A stretch of DNA of 64,000 nt from Crenothrix sp043729335 (GCF_043729335.1 NZ_JAYTLQ010000050.1:62001-126000), one strand, 5' to 3'. Positions 34,717 to 44,049 are shown, numbered from the stretch's first letter. Made by a program: numbers and translations. Notes: a model not told the origin generated them from the sequence alone.

Positions 34717-34891
34717 CGTAGGGGCGGACCTGTGTGTCCGCCCTATTTTACATGTACCCCCCATTTTACGTGTCTGCCTTATCCCACATATCCATCCAAT
34801 TCGATACCACGAACAACGAACAACTTCCAAACCTTTACCTGAAAAAATACCGATGCGGAAAACAGGGCGAACACGTAGGTTCGCCCCTACG
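34717..34891. repeat. REP-like pair between hsdM and hsdS
   Basis: The units at 34717-34744 (CGTAGGGGCGGACCTGTGTG then TCCGCCCT) and 34863-34891 (AGGGCGAACACGTAGGTTCG then CCCCTACG) face each other. They are separated by about 120 bases with no gene. A degenerate unit may lie between, near 34745-34785. Confidence 0.85.
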
Positions 34892-34907
34892 AATTGTATT
34901 GACATCA

Positions 34908-37148
34908 TCAAACCACCTCACTCAACATCGCCATAATGTCTTTTTCCAACTGGCTAATTTCACATGCAATCACATCCAACGGACGCGGTGGCTGATACAC
35001 ATAAAAATGCCGATTCAAAGGAATTTCATAACCCACCTTAGTTTTGCTGTGGTCTATCCAGGTATCGGGCACATGCGGCAATACTTCGACCTGTAAATAA
35101 TCTTCACAATGGCCTTTAACCAAAATCAGCAATTTATCATGACCTGTTTCGCCGTCATACGCCAGTGGCAACGGCAAGCTAATATCTTCCGGCAGCGCCA
35201 CAATCTCGGTATCACGTAATTCGGCATCCGGTTCAGGCTTGCCTTTGGCATCCAGACAAATAGCCGCTTCAGGGTCGCGCTCAGAAAGAGCAGCCAAAAT
35301 AGCTTTTTTAACGGGTGCAGCGATTTTAAGGCCAGCCTGCTTTATAGCATCATCCACTAATTGCTCAAATTCAGTCCGATTGCGATACACAATGTCTCTG
35401 TCAAGCGTTGCAAGTGCCGCTATAACTTCCATCTGCATGACTTTACCCTGGGTAATCTCAGCTTGATAAGCGGCATCATCCTTGCGTTTTTTACTATTGG
35501 CCAGATTGGTAAATGCACTTTGGTCGTTCAAACGGAGAATCCGCTCGACACCGACTTGAAAATTTAACCGTAACGGGCGTTCAACGGTAATTTTTAAATA
35601 ACCAAAGTCTTGGTTTTTAAATAGCTTGCTGCACACACGCGGTTCAAGCGTGCCATTCATCGGCACGTCGCTGGTCGCATCGTGGTAGTATTCACCGTAA
35701 AGCCGCACCAATGCCTTGATATGCTCGTCAGACAATTCATTACGCTTGTTGCCCAAGCTCTTGTCCATTTTTTTAAAGTGCCGCGTACCATCAATCAACT
35801 GCACCTTGCCTCGGCGGTGTTCCGGCTTCTTGTTGGTGACGATCCAAATGTAAGTATAAATGCCGGTGTTGTAGAACATCTGGTCAGGCAGCGCAACCAC
35901 GGCATCCAACCAGTCATTTTCAATAATCCAGCGCCGGATATTACTTTCACCACTGCCCGCATCACCGGTAAACAGCGGCGAGCCATTGAACACGATAGCA
36001 ATCTTGGAGCCGTCGCCACCGGTGTTGTTACCCGAATCATCCAGCATAGGCGGCTTGTGCATCTTGGAAATCATGTGCTGCAAAAACAGCAGCGAACCAT
36101 CATTGATACGCGGCAAACCCGCACCAAAACGACCAGAAAAACCCTGGTCTTTATACTCTTCCCGTACAAAATCTTCTTCAGGTTTCCATTCCACCCCAAA
36201 CGGCGGATTGGCCAACATGTAATGGAACTGCTTGTTGGGATGGCCATCGTAGGGCAAAAAACCATTGGTCTTGTTTTTGGCATCTTTGACACCCAAAGTG
36301 TCACCATAAATCAAATTATCAATTGGCTCATCTTTAATCAACAAATCTGAACAGCAAATGGCGTAAGACTCTGGGTTGTATTCCTGCCCGAACAGTTCAA
36401 TGTTGGCATCTGGATTCATACCAGAAACCACGCCATCACCGCAGATGAATTTTTCCGCTTCCGAGAGCATACCGCCGGTGCCTGCCGTTGGATCGTAAAC
36501 GCTACGGTAAATGCCTTTTTCGTAAACATCTTTCTCACCAGTGAACAGTAGCTGCACCATCAACCGAATGACTTCGCGCGGCGTAAAGTGATCCCCTGCT
36601 TCTTCATTGGCTTGCTCGTTAAATTTCCGCACCAACTCTTCAAACAGATAGCCCATTTGCAAGTTGCTGATAGCTTCGGGTGACAGGTTGATTTCTCCAG
36701 AGAAAAATTCTTTAATGATTAAAAACAAGCGATTGGCTTCATCCAGCTTGGCGATTTCGGCTTCAAACTCAAACTTGTCAAAAATGTCGCGTGCGCGTGG
36801 CGAAAAGCCCTGAATGTAGGCGATCAGGTTACCGGCAATGTTGGGCGCATCACCCAACAGTTTTTCAAAGGTAAAGCCGCTGGTATTGAACAGCTCTTGT
36901 TTACGGTCTTTTGCCGCTATGCGCGACAAGGCTTTTTGTAATGCGAGACCAGTAATCTTTTTATCTTCAAGTCGCTGCTTTTCATCAAGTACTTTTTGCT
37001 TGTTTTTTGCCAGCACCAGATCAAAGCGCCGTAAAACAATGAGCGGTAACATCACACGGCGATATTGCGGTGGGCGATAAGGCCCGCGTAACTTGTTGGC
37101 AATATTCCAGATGAAGCCGACAATGTTTTGGTGCTGTGTGTTTTGCAT
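34908..37148 (-). CDS. hsdM: Type I DNA methyltransferase subunit HsdM (N6-adenine)
   Basis: This 746-residue protein is longer than the usual 500-550. The N-terminal HsdM helical domain (about 1-170) precedes the MTase domain with motif I DPTAGTGGM (219-227) and motif IV NPPF (314-317), both intact. A long C-terminal extension (about 500-746) contains helical segments and ends ISQLEKDIMAMLSEVV. It methylates adenine together with HsdS. It is the first gene of the minus-strand order hsdM-hsdS-RAYT-HEPN-MNT-hsdR. Confidence 0.93.
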   Translation of the reverse strand: MQNTQHQNIVGFIWNIANKLRGPYRPPQYRRVMLPLIVLRRFDLVLAKNKQKVLDEKQRLEDKKITGLALQKALSRIAAKDRKQELFNTSGFTFEKLLGDAPNIAGNLIAYIQGFSPRARDIFDKFEFEAEIAKLDEANRLFLIIKEFFSGEINLSPEAISNLQMGYLFEELVRKFNEQANEEAGDHFTPREVIRLMVQLLFTGEKDVYEKGIYRSVYDPTAGTGGMLSEAEKFICGDGVVSGMNPDANIELFGQEYNPESYAICCSDLLIKDEPIDNLIYGDTLGVKDAKNKTNGFLPYDGHPNKQFHYMLANPPFGVEWKPEEDFVREEYKDQGFSGRFGAGLPRINDGSLLFLQHMISKMHKPPMLDDSGNNTGGDGSKIAIVFNGSPLFTGDAGSGESNIRRWIIENDWLDAVVALPDQMFYNTGIYTYIWIVTNKKPEHRRGKVQLIDGTRHFKKMDKSLGNKRNELSDEHIKALVRLYGEYYHDATSDVPMNGTLEPRVCSKLFKNQDFGYLKITVERPLRLNFQVGVERILRLNDQSAFTNLANSKKRKDDAAYQAEITQGKVMQMEVIAALATLDRDIVYRNRTEFEQLVDDAIKQAGLKIAAPVKKAILAALSERDPEAAICLDAKGKPEPDAELRDTEIVALPEDISLPLPLAYDGETGHDKLLILVKGHCEDYLQVEVLPHVPDTWIDHSKTKVGYEIPLNRHFYVYQPPRPLDVIACEISQLEKDIMAMLSEVV

Positions 37149-37789
37149 GGGGTGATTTTAGTGTGGCAAGTAAATTATTTAGGTAACGTAAATAAAACAA
37201 CCGAATACGTTTTTAGTGTGAATAAAGATTTGCGTGCCTATAGAGGATCAACAGAGGATCAACAAAATGGGGCTTTAGAGAAATATTTACAGCCTTGATT
37301 CCTCCTCTGTAGCTAGCAATAAGCAAAGAATAACAAATATTGTTACTGTTACTTCAATATTTTGGCTAACCTCAAAACAAAAAGGCCAAATTAATTCATT
37401 AAGTGTATGTGGAATTTGATTAGTTTGTTATTCAAATATCCAAAATTCACTTAATAAACCGCTTCTACTTGAAATATGCTAACGATTCCTTGGTTTTCAG
37501 GCCCTAAGCTATTCAGCGCTACTTTCCCATTGCTCAATAAAGCAAACGTTATTTGGTACAGATGCCGCTAAAAAAATTCATTTTTGGCGGAATTAGAGTT
37601 GTTTTTTAATGCCTGGAAACTCGTATATGAAATCAAAGTCCCTATTTGTAAATCAGATTGAGTTTCGTGGCACGTTTTTAAGCTTAAAACAGTAGGCTTT
37701 GGAAAAAACCGAACGCTTGCTCAACACTAGCCTACATTTTGTTAACCTAGCTTTTTTGACCTTGCTATTGCGAAGATATTGAACAGGTT
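37149..37789. other. Gene-poor right junction of the restriction island
   Basis: There are about 640 bases without a convincing gene. The stretch is A/T rich, has a short direct repeat (AGAGGATCAAC twice, near 37242-37263), and ends in the right copy of the flanking repeat. The hsdM promoter should lie at its left end. Confidence 0.55.
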
Positions 37790-37791
37790 CT
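37692..37791 (-). repeat. Right copy of island-flanking inverted repeat (about 100 bp)
   Basis: This is the reverse complement of the left copy at 28952-29052, with about six substitutions and one indel by eye. It reaches the stop codon (complement of 37790-37792) of the transporter gene. The repeat boundary and the end of that gene therefore coincide, as if the island had joined at the gene's 3' end. Confidence 0.85.
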
Positions 37792-39475
37792 AAGATTCTG
37801 CAAATAAAGTACGTTTGACGATGAATATTGTCAGCAACGGTATAGCAAAGCCTAAAAATATCTGAATAAAAAACAAGCTGCCTAGCTGGCTATAGTCAGC
37901 AGGTATAGATACTACCCCGGTTACGGCATCTTTAACTTCACGGGTAACTACAAACCAGTGGTTAAGCAATTTAGTCAACAATTGGGATAAGGAAAGTGCC
38001 AGATTGATCATTGCCGCCATAACGGCAAAGTAGGTGGCTTTAAGCTGGGGCGGTGCTGAATTAGCAATCCAGGCCAGCATGGGTATCATGGCAATCTGGC
38101 CTAAAGGTGATTCCAGAGCGGTATCTATCAGCGCGATAAAACGTGCGTCAATAAAGCCTGCAATGTGCGCCTGTGTCCATTCATGCAGGCCATAATATAA
38201 GCCAAGTTGGGGTAAACTTAACACCGTCAGCGCAACAGTTAACGTAGCGATAATCTGGGTAATAGAGCGTTCGGCCATAAAACGGCGAAATATAAACATA
38301 CCCATTAAGGTTAATACGCTGGTAATGAGCGCAAGTTTTGATAAAAACTGTTGGTCAAAACCTAGTTCGTCAATCATCCACCATGTAGAACCCGCCCCCG
38401 CTGTAGGTACAGCGCGGAAAGCAAAGATGACTGCTGCGGTACCGAATAACTGCTTTCTAACCGTAGCAGACAGCTCATCAGTTAAACGCCACATCAAAAA
38501 TACTATAATAGACAGCGATCCTACAAATATCAGTTCTTCGTTATAAGGTACTTTGGCAAGCCCCATAAGAGCCGCAAATAATGTAAAGCTGAGGCAGCCA
38601 CCTAAAATCCACCAGTTAACTTTGGCTAACTCTTCAATAGGCCTTGATAAAATCTTTTCAATCTCGTCAAACTCATAGCCTTGTGCAGCAAGTCGCCACT
38701 CTTCATTGGAACGCAAGTAAGCGGCCAGCATAACGCCACACACGGAGGCGGCAGGAATTAACAGCGCCCAGCGAAATATTTTAATATAAACGGCTAATTG
38801 GGTATTAGCGTCCATGTTTGTTATATCTCTAAACCAGTAAACATTAGCTAACGCCACAATTAGGGTGCCGCTGATAATGGCAACACGCCCCAAGGTTTGC
38901 ATGGTGGTATGAGCAAGTTTGATTTGCTCTTTAGAAAAAGGCAGTCCGTACTCATCTATGCGTGGCACTGCTTCTACGGTCATGGCATCGGCTACGGTAT
39001 CTTGTATAACATACCCGATAGGCGCGAGTAAGGTTGAGATGACAAACCAGGTTTCTACTGAAAAAAAGCCGGTCATTGATTTGGGATCGGCAAGAATAGT
39101 GAGCATAATTAAAAGACTTGCCACAATTAATGTAGCCCCCAGGTAGATTAATTTGGCTTTATGTTGCCAGAGCAAATCAACCATATGGCCAATAGGCATT
39201 TTCATTGCCCAAGGCATCATTGCCCAAAAACCAAGGGTAGCTAAAAATTCAGCAGACAGCCCCAAATAATCTTTAACAAAAAAAGTGCCTACAATGCTTG
39301 TTAAACCTGAAATCCCGGCTGCCAGATAAACCATCATAGGCGGCACATAACTCAAGCGCATTTGCCTTGCCAAATCAAAGATATTTTTATCTAGCCAGAT
39401 GTACATTAACTGCAAAACGGAGTTTGCTGTAAGTGGATGAAGATGAGGTGGCAAAGATTCTTTTTGCATAAACAA
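37790..39475 (-). CDS. Folate/biopterin (BT1) family MFS transporter
   Basis: This 561-residue membrane protein has about 12 helices. The N-terminal half carries FVKDYLGLSAEFLATLGFW and WAMKMPIGHMVDLL, close to the BT1/folate-biopterin transporter pattern, and YVIQDTVADAMTVE follows in helix 4-5. Substrates of the family are pterins and folates, which fits an organism using tetrahydromethanopterin, though transport of other compounds is possible. The C-terminus (KRTLFAES) ends exactly at the island repeat. ATG 39475 and the in-frame ATG two codons later are both possible starts. Confidence 0.78.
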   Translation of the reverse strand: MFMQKESLPPHLHPLTANSVLQLMYIWLDKNIFDLARQMRLSYVPPMMVYLAAGISGLTSIVGTFFVKDYLGLSAEFLATLGFWAMMPWAMKMPIGHMVDLLWQHKAKLIYLGATLIVASLLIMLTILADPKSMTGFFSVETWFVISTLLAPIGYVIQDTVADAMTVEAVPRIDEYGLPFSKEQIKLAHTTMQTLGRVAIISGTLIVALANVYWFRDITNMDANTQLAVYIKIFRWALLIPAASVCGVMLAAYLRSNEEWRLAAQGYEFDEIEKILSRPIEELAKVNWWILGGCLSFTLFAALMGLAKVPYNEELIFVGSLSIIVFLMWRLTDELSATVRKQLFGTAAVIFAFRAVPTAGAGSTWWMIDELGFDQQFLSKLALITSVLTLMGMFIFRRFMAERSITQIIATLTVALTVLSLPQLGLYYGLHEWTQAHIAGFIDARFIALIDTALESPLGQIAMIPMLAWIANSAPPQLKATYFAVMAAMINLALSLSQLLTKLLNHWFVVTREVKDAVTGVVSIPADYSQLGSLFFIQIFLGFAIPLLTIFIVKRTLFAES

Positions 39476-39556
39476 TCCTTAGCATGCTGTAAAAATAAAT
39501 TACTAAATGTAGACTCTATATTCGTGTTTTGGTTCGGCGAAGTCTAGGCTTCCTCT

Positions 39557-40789
39557 TTAGGGTTTAATCGTTTGGTTTACAAAAAACGGCCGTGTCTCAA
39601 ATATTTCCTTAGCAAAACGCTGGCCTTGCCATGACAAACTGCGTTTCAGTACAAAATCAAAACGAAACGGATGGTAATCCTGTAACGCTTGCAACGGTTC
39701 GATGCTGTCTTCTGCCAGTAAACCGGCCGTAGCAAATTTTGTCAGCGAGATCAACGGCAGCACACCGGTCAACGGGTAGTCGGAGCCATTTAGCAAGCGG
39801 CTGTGCCAAGATGTTTCTGTTAATAAGGTTTTAACGACATCCATATCGCGGTTGCGCAAAATGACTGCGGCAATATCGCCAAATAATCTGCCTTGCCATT
39901 GTTTTTCTGCCATCAGTTTGGCAAAAATATCGAAACTTCTCACTTCCTGACCCTTATCATCAATATCAGTACCCAACGTCGCGCAATGAGCAATGACCAC
40001 GCGAACCCCAGCATCCAGGGCACGACGTAAGCGCAAGGGATTGCTGAACTGTGGCTGGTTTGCACCATGCAGCGCCCTTTCTTCGCCGGCATGGCTGATA
40101 ATAGGTATGTTAAGCTCAACCGCTGCTTTGTAAAAGCGGTCGCATAAGGGTGAGGCAGGATCAATTCCCATTACCGGCGGCAACCATTTTACTGCTCTCG
40201 CACCGTCGGCAACGGCCTGCTGCAAAACAGCTACGCAATCGTGACGATAAGGATGAATGCTGGCAACCCACTCGAAACGCTCAGGATAAGTTTTTGCTAG
40301 CTTCATAGCATAGTCGTTGGGCACAAAATAAGCCGTGTTGGCATGATCGGGATCTCCCCTGGCACCGTGAGTCTTATCAAAGGCGTACAACATTGCCTTA
40401 GCGCCTTTGGGCATAGCATTAAGCAATGCCAGAGTGCGGATAACAAAATTAACATCCTGTTTGCCCATATTTCCGGCACAGGCGGCATTTGCATAAACCC
40501 AGCGTTGAAAAGTTTGGACAGGATGTAAAAAGGGCTCATTCATGTCTGGGTTCTGAGTAATGCCGCTATCGCCATCCCCAGAGCCAACAATATGTGTGTG
40601 GCAATCCCACCAGTTTTCAGGATTAACGCCTTGCCATGCGGCTGTTTCTAACAGCGACGTTGGCGTATGCAGAGGATCAAGACAAGAATTGGCAAGCCTA
40701 AACAATGCCGAAGCGGGTGTGCTGGCGGTAACCAAGCTAGCGGTAGCCAGCTGTAAAAATCGGCGGCGGGAGTAGTCCGAATGGGTCAT
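39557..40789 (-). CDS. Tat-exported amidohydrolase-family (TIM-barrel) metal-dependent hydrolase
   Basis: This 410-residue protein starts with a twin-arginine signal (DYSRRRFLQLATASLVTAS), so it is folded before export to the periplasm. The barrel metal ligands are present: HTH in WWDCHTHIVG, Lys in RAVKWLPP, His in IISHAGEE, His in VVIAHCATLG and Asp in LLNGSDYPLTG. It resembles the amidohydrolase_2 group. It lies 81 bases upstream of the pterin-type transporter on the same strand, so the two may work on one compound. The substrate is unknown. Confidence 0.82.
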   Translation of the reverse strand: MTHSDYSRRRFLQLATASLVTASTPASALFRLANSCLDPLHTPTSLLETAAWQGVNPENWWDCHTHIVGSGDGDSGITQNPDMNEPFLHPVQTFQRWVYANAACAGNMGKQDVNFVIRTLALLNAMPKGAKAMLYAFDKTHGARGDPDHANTAYFVPNDYAMKLAKTYPERFEWVASIHPYRHDCVAVLQQAVADGARAVKWLPPVMGIDPASPLCDRFYKAAVELNIPIISHAGEERALHGANQPQFSNPLRLRRALDAGVRVVIAHCATLGTDIDDKGQEVRSFDIFAKLMAEKQWQGRLFGDIAAVILRNRDMDVVKTLLTETSWHSRLLNGSDYPLTGVLPLISLTKFATAGLLAEDSIEPLQALQDYHPFRFDFVLKRSLSWQGQRFAKEIFETRPFFVNQTIKP

Positions 40790-40842
40790 GATTAAGGTTT
40801 TAAAAAGGAGAGCTTGATATGAAACAGTAGCTACTTTTAGCC

Positions 40843-40876
40843 CCCGACAACAGCGTTATTTAAAGCTGTTGTCGGG
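40843..40876 (-). terminator. Strong hairpin between amidohydrolase and small lipoprotein genes
   Basis: A perfect 12-bp inverted repeat: CCCGACAACAGC (40843-40854) and GCTGTTGTCGGG (40865-40876) with a 10-base A/T-rich loop. On the minus strand it follows the small lipoprotein gene (ending at 40953) and precedes the amidohydrolase, so it probably ends the former's transcript. Confidence 0.6.
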
Positions 40877-40952
40877 TTGTTGGTATCATCATTACCTGGA
40901 AAACGTTGTGCTAAAGAGCTAAAGCATTGAACGGATCAGGGGAGATTTTTTG

Positions 40953-41069
40953 TTACAAAGACAGTTGAGATGAATGGGAAGCTGTCGGTTTTTTGGGACC
41001 TTGTCCACCATCGCAGGCTGTTAAAGCCAGAACAGCAAAAATGACGACTATTGAACTAACAATTTTCAT
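40953..41069 (-). CDS. Very small lipoprotein (38 residues), entericidin-like size
   Basis: From the ATG at 41069, preceded by GGAGAAAAACC as ribosome-binding site, this encodes MKIVSSIVVIFAVLALTACD followed by GGQGPKKPTASHSSQLSL. It is a type II signal peptide with lipobox LTAC and a mature peptide of only 20 residues. A longer in-frame reading from 41156 lacks a credible start. The size and layout recall entericidin-type lipoproteins, but the mature part does not match any I recognise. Confidence 0.65.
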   Translation of the reverse strand: MKIVSSIVVIFAVLALTACDGGQGPKKPTASHSSQLSL

Positions 41070-41526
41070 GGTTTTTCTCCGAAATGAATTAATGATAGGT
41101 TTCTGCAAATCTACCGACTGAATAGACGTGGAAGCCCTTTGTTTGGCTAAAGTCATTGTGGCATGATTATCAGTTTATGTCTTGAAATGTATCCATAACC
41201 TTCTCCCTCTGGAGAAGGGGCGAGTTCTTAACTTAATGGCAGTGCCCACCTTGCGTGGGTAGCCACACTCTGCAACTTATTGAAAGTGAAGATTATTGAG
41301 TCTTCCGCCAAAAATTATCAGCATTAACCTAGAGTTGGTGTAAAATCTGGTTGGCAGCTTTTTAGCAAGATTAAAGGTGTTGCTATTGTTAGTCTCTAGA
41401 ATTGTTAAAAAGTTTGCTTTTATGTCGTACTAAAATTAAAGCGCCTTTAACCTGTTTTTTATAAGTTAAGCGGCTCATTCAATTTGCAGAAATAATCGCA
41501 ATAACATACACACATAAGGATTAATC
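41070..41526. other. Intergenic region with palindrome
   Basis: About 450 bases without a gene. A short palindrome CCTTCTCC (41199-41206) / GGAGAAGG (41211-41218) is visible. The right half is A/T rich and should hold the promoter of the DUF3597 gene. Confidence 0.5.
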
Positions 41527-41907
41527 ATGAGTATATTTAGTTCCATTCTCTCAAAGTTGGGTATTGGTAGTGCCGATGCTGCCGAAGCGCCTGTTGCAGC
41601 GGATGCGTCTCCCGCTTCTGTCACCGCGCCTGCTGCCGCTATTAGTGATGTTGATGTTGTTTCCAAGTTGGATGGACTTGCTGCTGCCAGCGCTGAAAAG
41701 CTCAATTGGAAAGCTTCAATTGTTGATTTGTTAAAGTTATTAGGACTTGACAGCAGTTTGGCTGCGCGTAAAGACCTGGCTGCGGAACTGGGTTGCCCAG
41801 CTTCAGCAATGGGTGATTCAGCACAAATGAATATGTGGTTGCATAAAGCGGTATTGCAAAAACTGGCTCAGAATGGCGGTAATATTCCGGCAGATTTGTT
41901 GGATTAA
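41527..41907 (+). CDS. DUF3597 domain-containing protein
   Basis: This 126-residue soluble protein has an Ala-rich N-terminal linker (ADAAEAPVAADASPASVTAP). A C-terminal helical domain (about 45-126) is characteristic of DUF3597: LNWKASIVDLLKLLGLDSSLAARKDLAAELG...MNMWLHKAVLQKLAQNGGNIPADLLD. The solved fold of this family resembles a peptidoglycan- or LysM-adjacent helical domain, but no function is known. It stands alone, with a good ribosome-binding site (AAGGA) upstream. Confidence 0.8.
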   Translation: MSIFSSILSKLGIGSADAAEAPVAADASPASVTAPAAAISDVDVVSKLDGLAAASAEKLNWKASIVDLLKLLGLDSSLAARKDLAAELGCPASAMGDSAQMNMWLHKAVLQKLAQNGGNIPADLLD

Positions 41908-41979
41908 GATCGCATTAATCTTGGTGGCAGACTTGCATCACTGAAGTCTGTCCTTGGCTTTTTCTAGATAAACCAAAAA

Positions 41980-42960
41980 TTAGCGCAGCAAATGCTTAAT
42001 TGCCTCTTTCTCTTCTTTTAGTTCTGTTTCAGTAAGCTGCATTTTTTGGCGGCTGAAGGCGTTAATATCAAGCCCCTGCACCACACTAATCTTGCCATCG
42101 GTTACGGTAACCGGATAGGAATACATGAGCCCAGCTTCAATACCATAACTGCCATCAGAATAAATCCCCATACTGACCCATTTACCCTCTTGTGTGCCTA
42201 GTGTCCACGCCCTCATCTGATCTATGGCTGCGTTAGCCGCAGAGGCGGCACTGGATTGGCCACGCGCTTTAATCACAACCGAACCGCGTTGTTGTACGGT
42301 AGGAATAAAAGTATTTTCAAACCAATCCTCCCCGACTAGCTGTAAAGCCTCCTGATCTTTGACTTTTGCATGATGAATATCAGGGTATTGCGTGCCGGAA
42401 TGGTTACCCCAAATAATGACATTTTTAACATCAGATACTAATACACTGCATTTTTCTGCCAGTTGGTTAAGGCCACGATTATGATCAAGCATGGTCATAC
42501 AAGTGAAATTTTCCGGTTTTAAATCAGGTGCGTTATTTAAAGCAATCAAGGCGTTGGTATTGGCGGGATTACCGACAACAAGCACTTTAATACTGCGGCT
42601 GGCCACTTCATTAAGCGCTTTGCCCTGTACCGAAAAAATGGCCGCATTAACCTGTAATAAATCTTTGCGTTCCATATCGGCACTTCTGGGTCTTGCGCCT
42701 ACTAAAAACGCATAATCGGCATCTTTAAAAGCTACTTTGGGGTCATCGGTGATTTCTATACCATGCACCACGGGGCTTGCGCAATCATGCAACTCCATCA
42801 CCACACCTTGTAAAGCTGGCATGGCTGGGGTAATTTCAAGCAAATGCAAAATAATCGGTTGATCCAAGCCCAAAAAATCGCCCGCCGCTAAACGAAAAAG
42901 CAAGGAATAACTGATTTGTCCTGCTGCACCGGTAACTGCTATATGAACGGGGTTTTTCAT
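41980..42960 (-). CDS. mdh: Malate dehydrogenase
   Basis: This 326-residue NAD-dependent enzyme interconverts malate and oxaloacetate. The N-terminal nucleotide-binding motif is VTGAAGQISYSLLFRLAAG. The substrate arginines lie in LVGARPRSADMERKDLL, and the catalytic His is in IIWGNHSGTQYPD with LDHNRGLNQLA before it. This type (325-330 residues) is common in methylotrophs and Betaproteobacteria. It is divergent from mtdB, so malate metabolism and C1 transfer genes share a control region of about 220 bases. Confidence 0.94.
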   Translation of the reverse strand: MKNPVHIAVTGAAGQISYSLLFRLAAGDFLGLDQPIILHLLEITPAMPALQGVVMELHDCASPVVHGIEITDDPKVAFKDADYAFLVGARPRSADMERKDLLQVNAAIFSVQGKALNEVASRSIKVLVVGNPANTNALIALNNAPDLKPENFTCMTMLDHNRGLNQLAEKCSVLVSDVKNVIIWGNHSGTQYPDIHHAKVKDQEALQLVGEDWFENTFIPTVQQRGSVVIKARGQSSAASAANAAIDQMRAWTLGTQEGKWVSMGIYSDGSYGIEAGLMYSYPVTVTDGKISVVQGLDINAFSRQKMQLTETELKEEKEAIKHLLR

Positions 42961-43131
42961 CTGCTCGCCTTTTGTGAATGATGTTGTTTTTTATTGGCTA
43001 TGGTAGCGATGCAAAATCTTGTGTTGCTACATGGCTCAGGCTTTTTAACTACTCGTTATCCAATCATAACGAAAACGTACGGGTATCTGCAAATCTATCT
43101 GCCCAAGTGCGGCAACTGTTACTATCTCGAG

Positions 43132-43137
43132 TATAAT
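43132..43137 (+). promoter_or_regulatory. Candidate -10 element for mtdB
   Basis: A perfect TATAAT lies about 45 bases upstream of the mtdB start. No good -35 hexamer is present at the usual spacing, so an activator may be needed. This is prediction only. Confidence 0.35.
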
Positions 43138-43182
43138 TAGCGCATCTAAAATATCTATGCGAACTATATACCCCGACAACCC

Positions 43183-44040
43183 ATGAAAAAACTGCTATTC
43201 CAATTTGACACTGACATTCATCCTTCCTCTTTTGATACTGTGGTTGCTTACGATGGCGGCGCGGATAATGTTGTGGCTTACGGCGGTTTAACGCCAGAGA
43301 CTATCTCAGCCTTGGTAGAAGGTACAATTTTTACCCGCGCACCCAAAGATAAAAAAAACACCGCTATCTTTGTCGGTGGCAGTGATATGGTTGCAGGACA
43401 ATTGTTGTTAAAAGCCATTCAAAAACACTTTTTTTCTAATTTCCAGGTTTCGGTTATGTTGGACTGCAATGGCTGCAATACTACAGCGGCGGCGGCTGTG
43501 GCTAAATTAGCTTTGAACGGATCATTAGTGGGTAAGAAAGCAGTGGTGTTGGCAGGAACGGGGCCGGTAGGACAGCGCGCAGCAGTCATGCTGGCTAAAG
43601 AAGGTGCGCAGGTTTCAATTACCGCACGCACACTTGCACGCGCAGAGCAAGCCTGTAACGCTATGAACAGTCGTTTTGGTGTGGCATTGGAACCCATTGA
43701 GGCACTGGACAATAACGCCCGTGCCCAAAGCATTGAGAGTGCACATATTGTCTTGGCAACCGGAGCTGCTGGCATAGAGTTGCTGAGTGTTGAGCAATGG
43801 CAAAACAACAGTACGCTGGAAGTCATCGCCGATGCTAATACTACGCCGCCATTGGGTATTGGGGGTGTTGATATGATGGACAAAGGTGTTGAGCGTCACG
43901 GTAAAATTGTGTGGGGAGCGTTGGGTTTTGGGGCTTTAAAACTGGCTTTACACCGCGCCTGCATCGCGAAATTGTTTGAAGATAATAAACAGGTGCTGGA
44001 TGCTGAGGCTATTTTTGCATTGGCCAAAGAAATGGCTTAA
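43183..44040 (+). CDS. mtdB: NAD(P)-dependent methylenetetrahydromethanopterin dehydrogenase MtdB
   Basis: MtdB oxidises methylene-H4MPT to methenyl-H4MPT in the formaldehyde oxidation pathway of methylotrophs. The 285 residues match MtdB: MKKLLFQFDTDIHPSSFDTVVAYDGGADNVV opens the family's pterin-binding half (quoted in part), and the Rossmann motif is KKAVVLAGTGPVGQRAAVML (about residues 118-137). The gene is a marker of H4MPT-linked C1 metabolism. It is followed after 9 bases by glycerate kinase and then glyA. Confidence 0.93.
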   Translation: MKKLLFQFDTDIHPSSFDTVVAYDGGADNVVAYGGLTPETISALVEGTIFTRAPKDKKNTAIFVGGSDMVAGQLLLKAIQKHFFSNFQVSVMLDCNGCNTTAAAAVAKLALNGSLVGKKAVVLAGTGPVGQRAAVMLAKEGAQVSITARTLARAEQACNAMNSRFGVALEPIEALDNNARAQSIESAHIVLATGAAGIELLSVEQWQNNSTLEVIADANTTPPLGIGGVDMMDKGVERHGKIVWGALGFGALKLALHRACIAKLFEDNKQVLDAEAIFALAKEMA

Positions 44041-44049
44041 ATCGTCACC

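Noticed and set aside
33101..34891. CRISPR array
   Set aside because: The units are palindromic, in facing pairs, at irregular spacing, and sit around a RAYT gene. There are no regular spacers and no cas genes.
34648..35096. Several short frames reading through the REP-like repeats (GADLCVRP, GEHVGSP type)
   Set aside because: They are translations of the repeats themselves without start signals. Only the RAYT gene with its conserved motifs is accepted.
35682..36350. 222-codon frame antisense to hsdM
   Set aside because: It lies wholly inside hsdM on the opposite strand. The hsdM translation is clearly real, so this is a shadow.
37152..37298. 48-codon open frame starting GTG right of hsdM
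   Set aside because: It is too short, has a weak start and no recognisable motif. It may be a remnant but cannot be supported.
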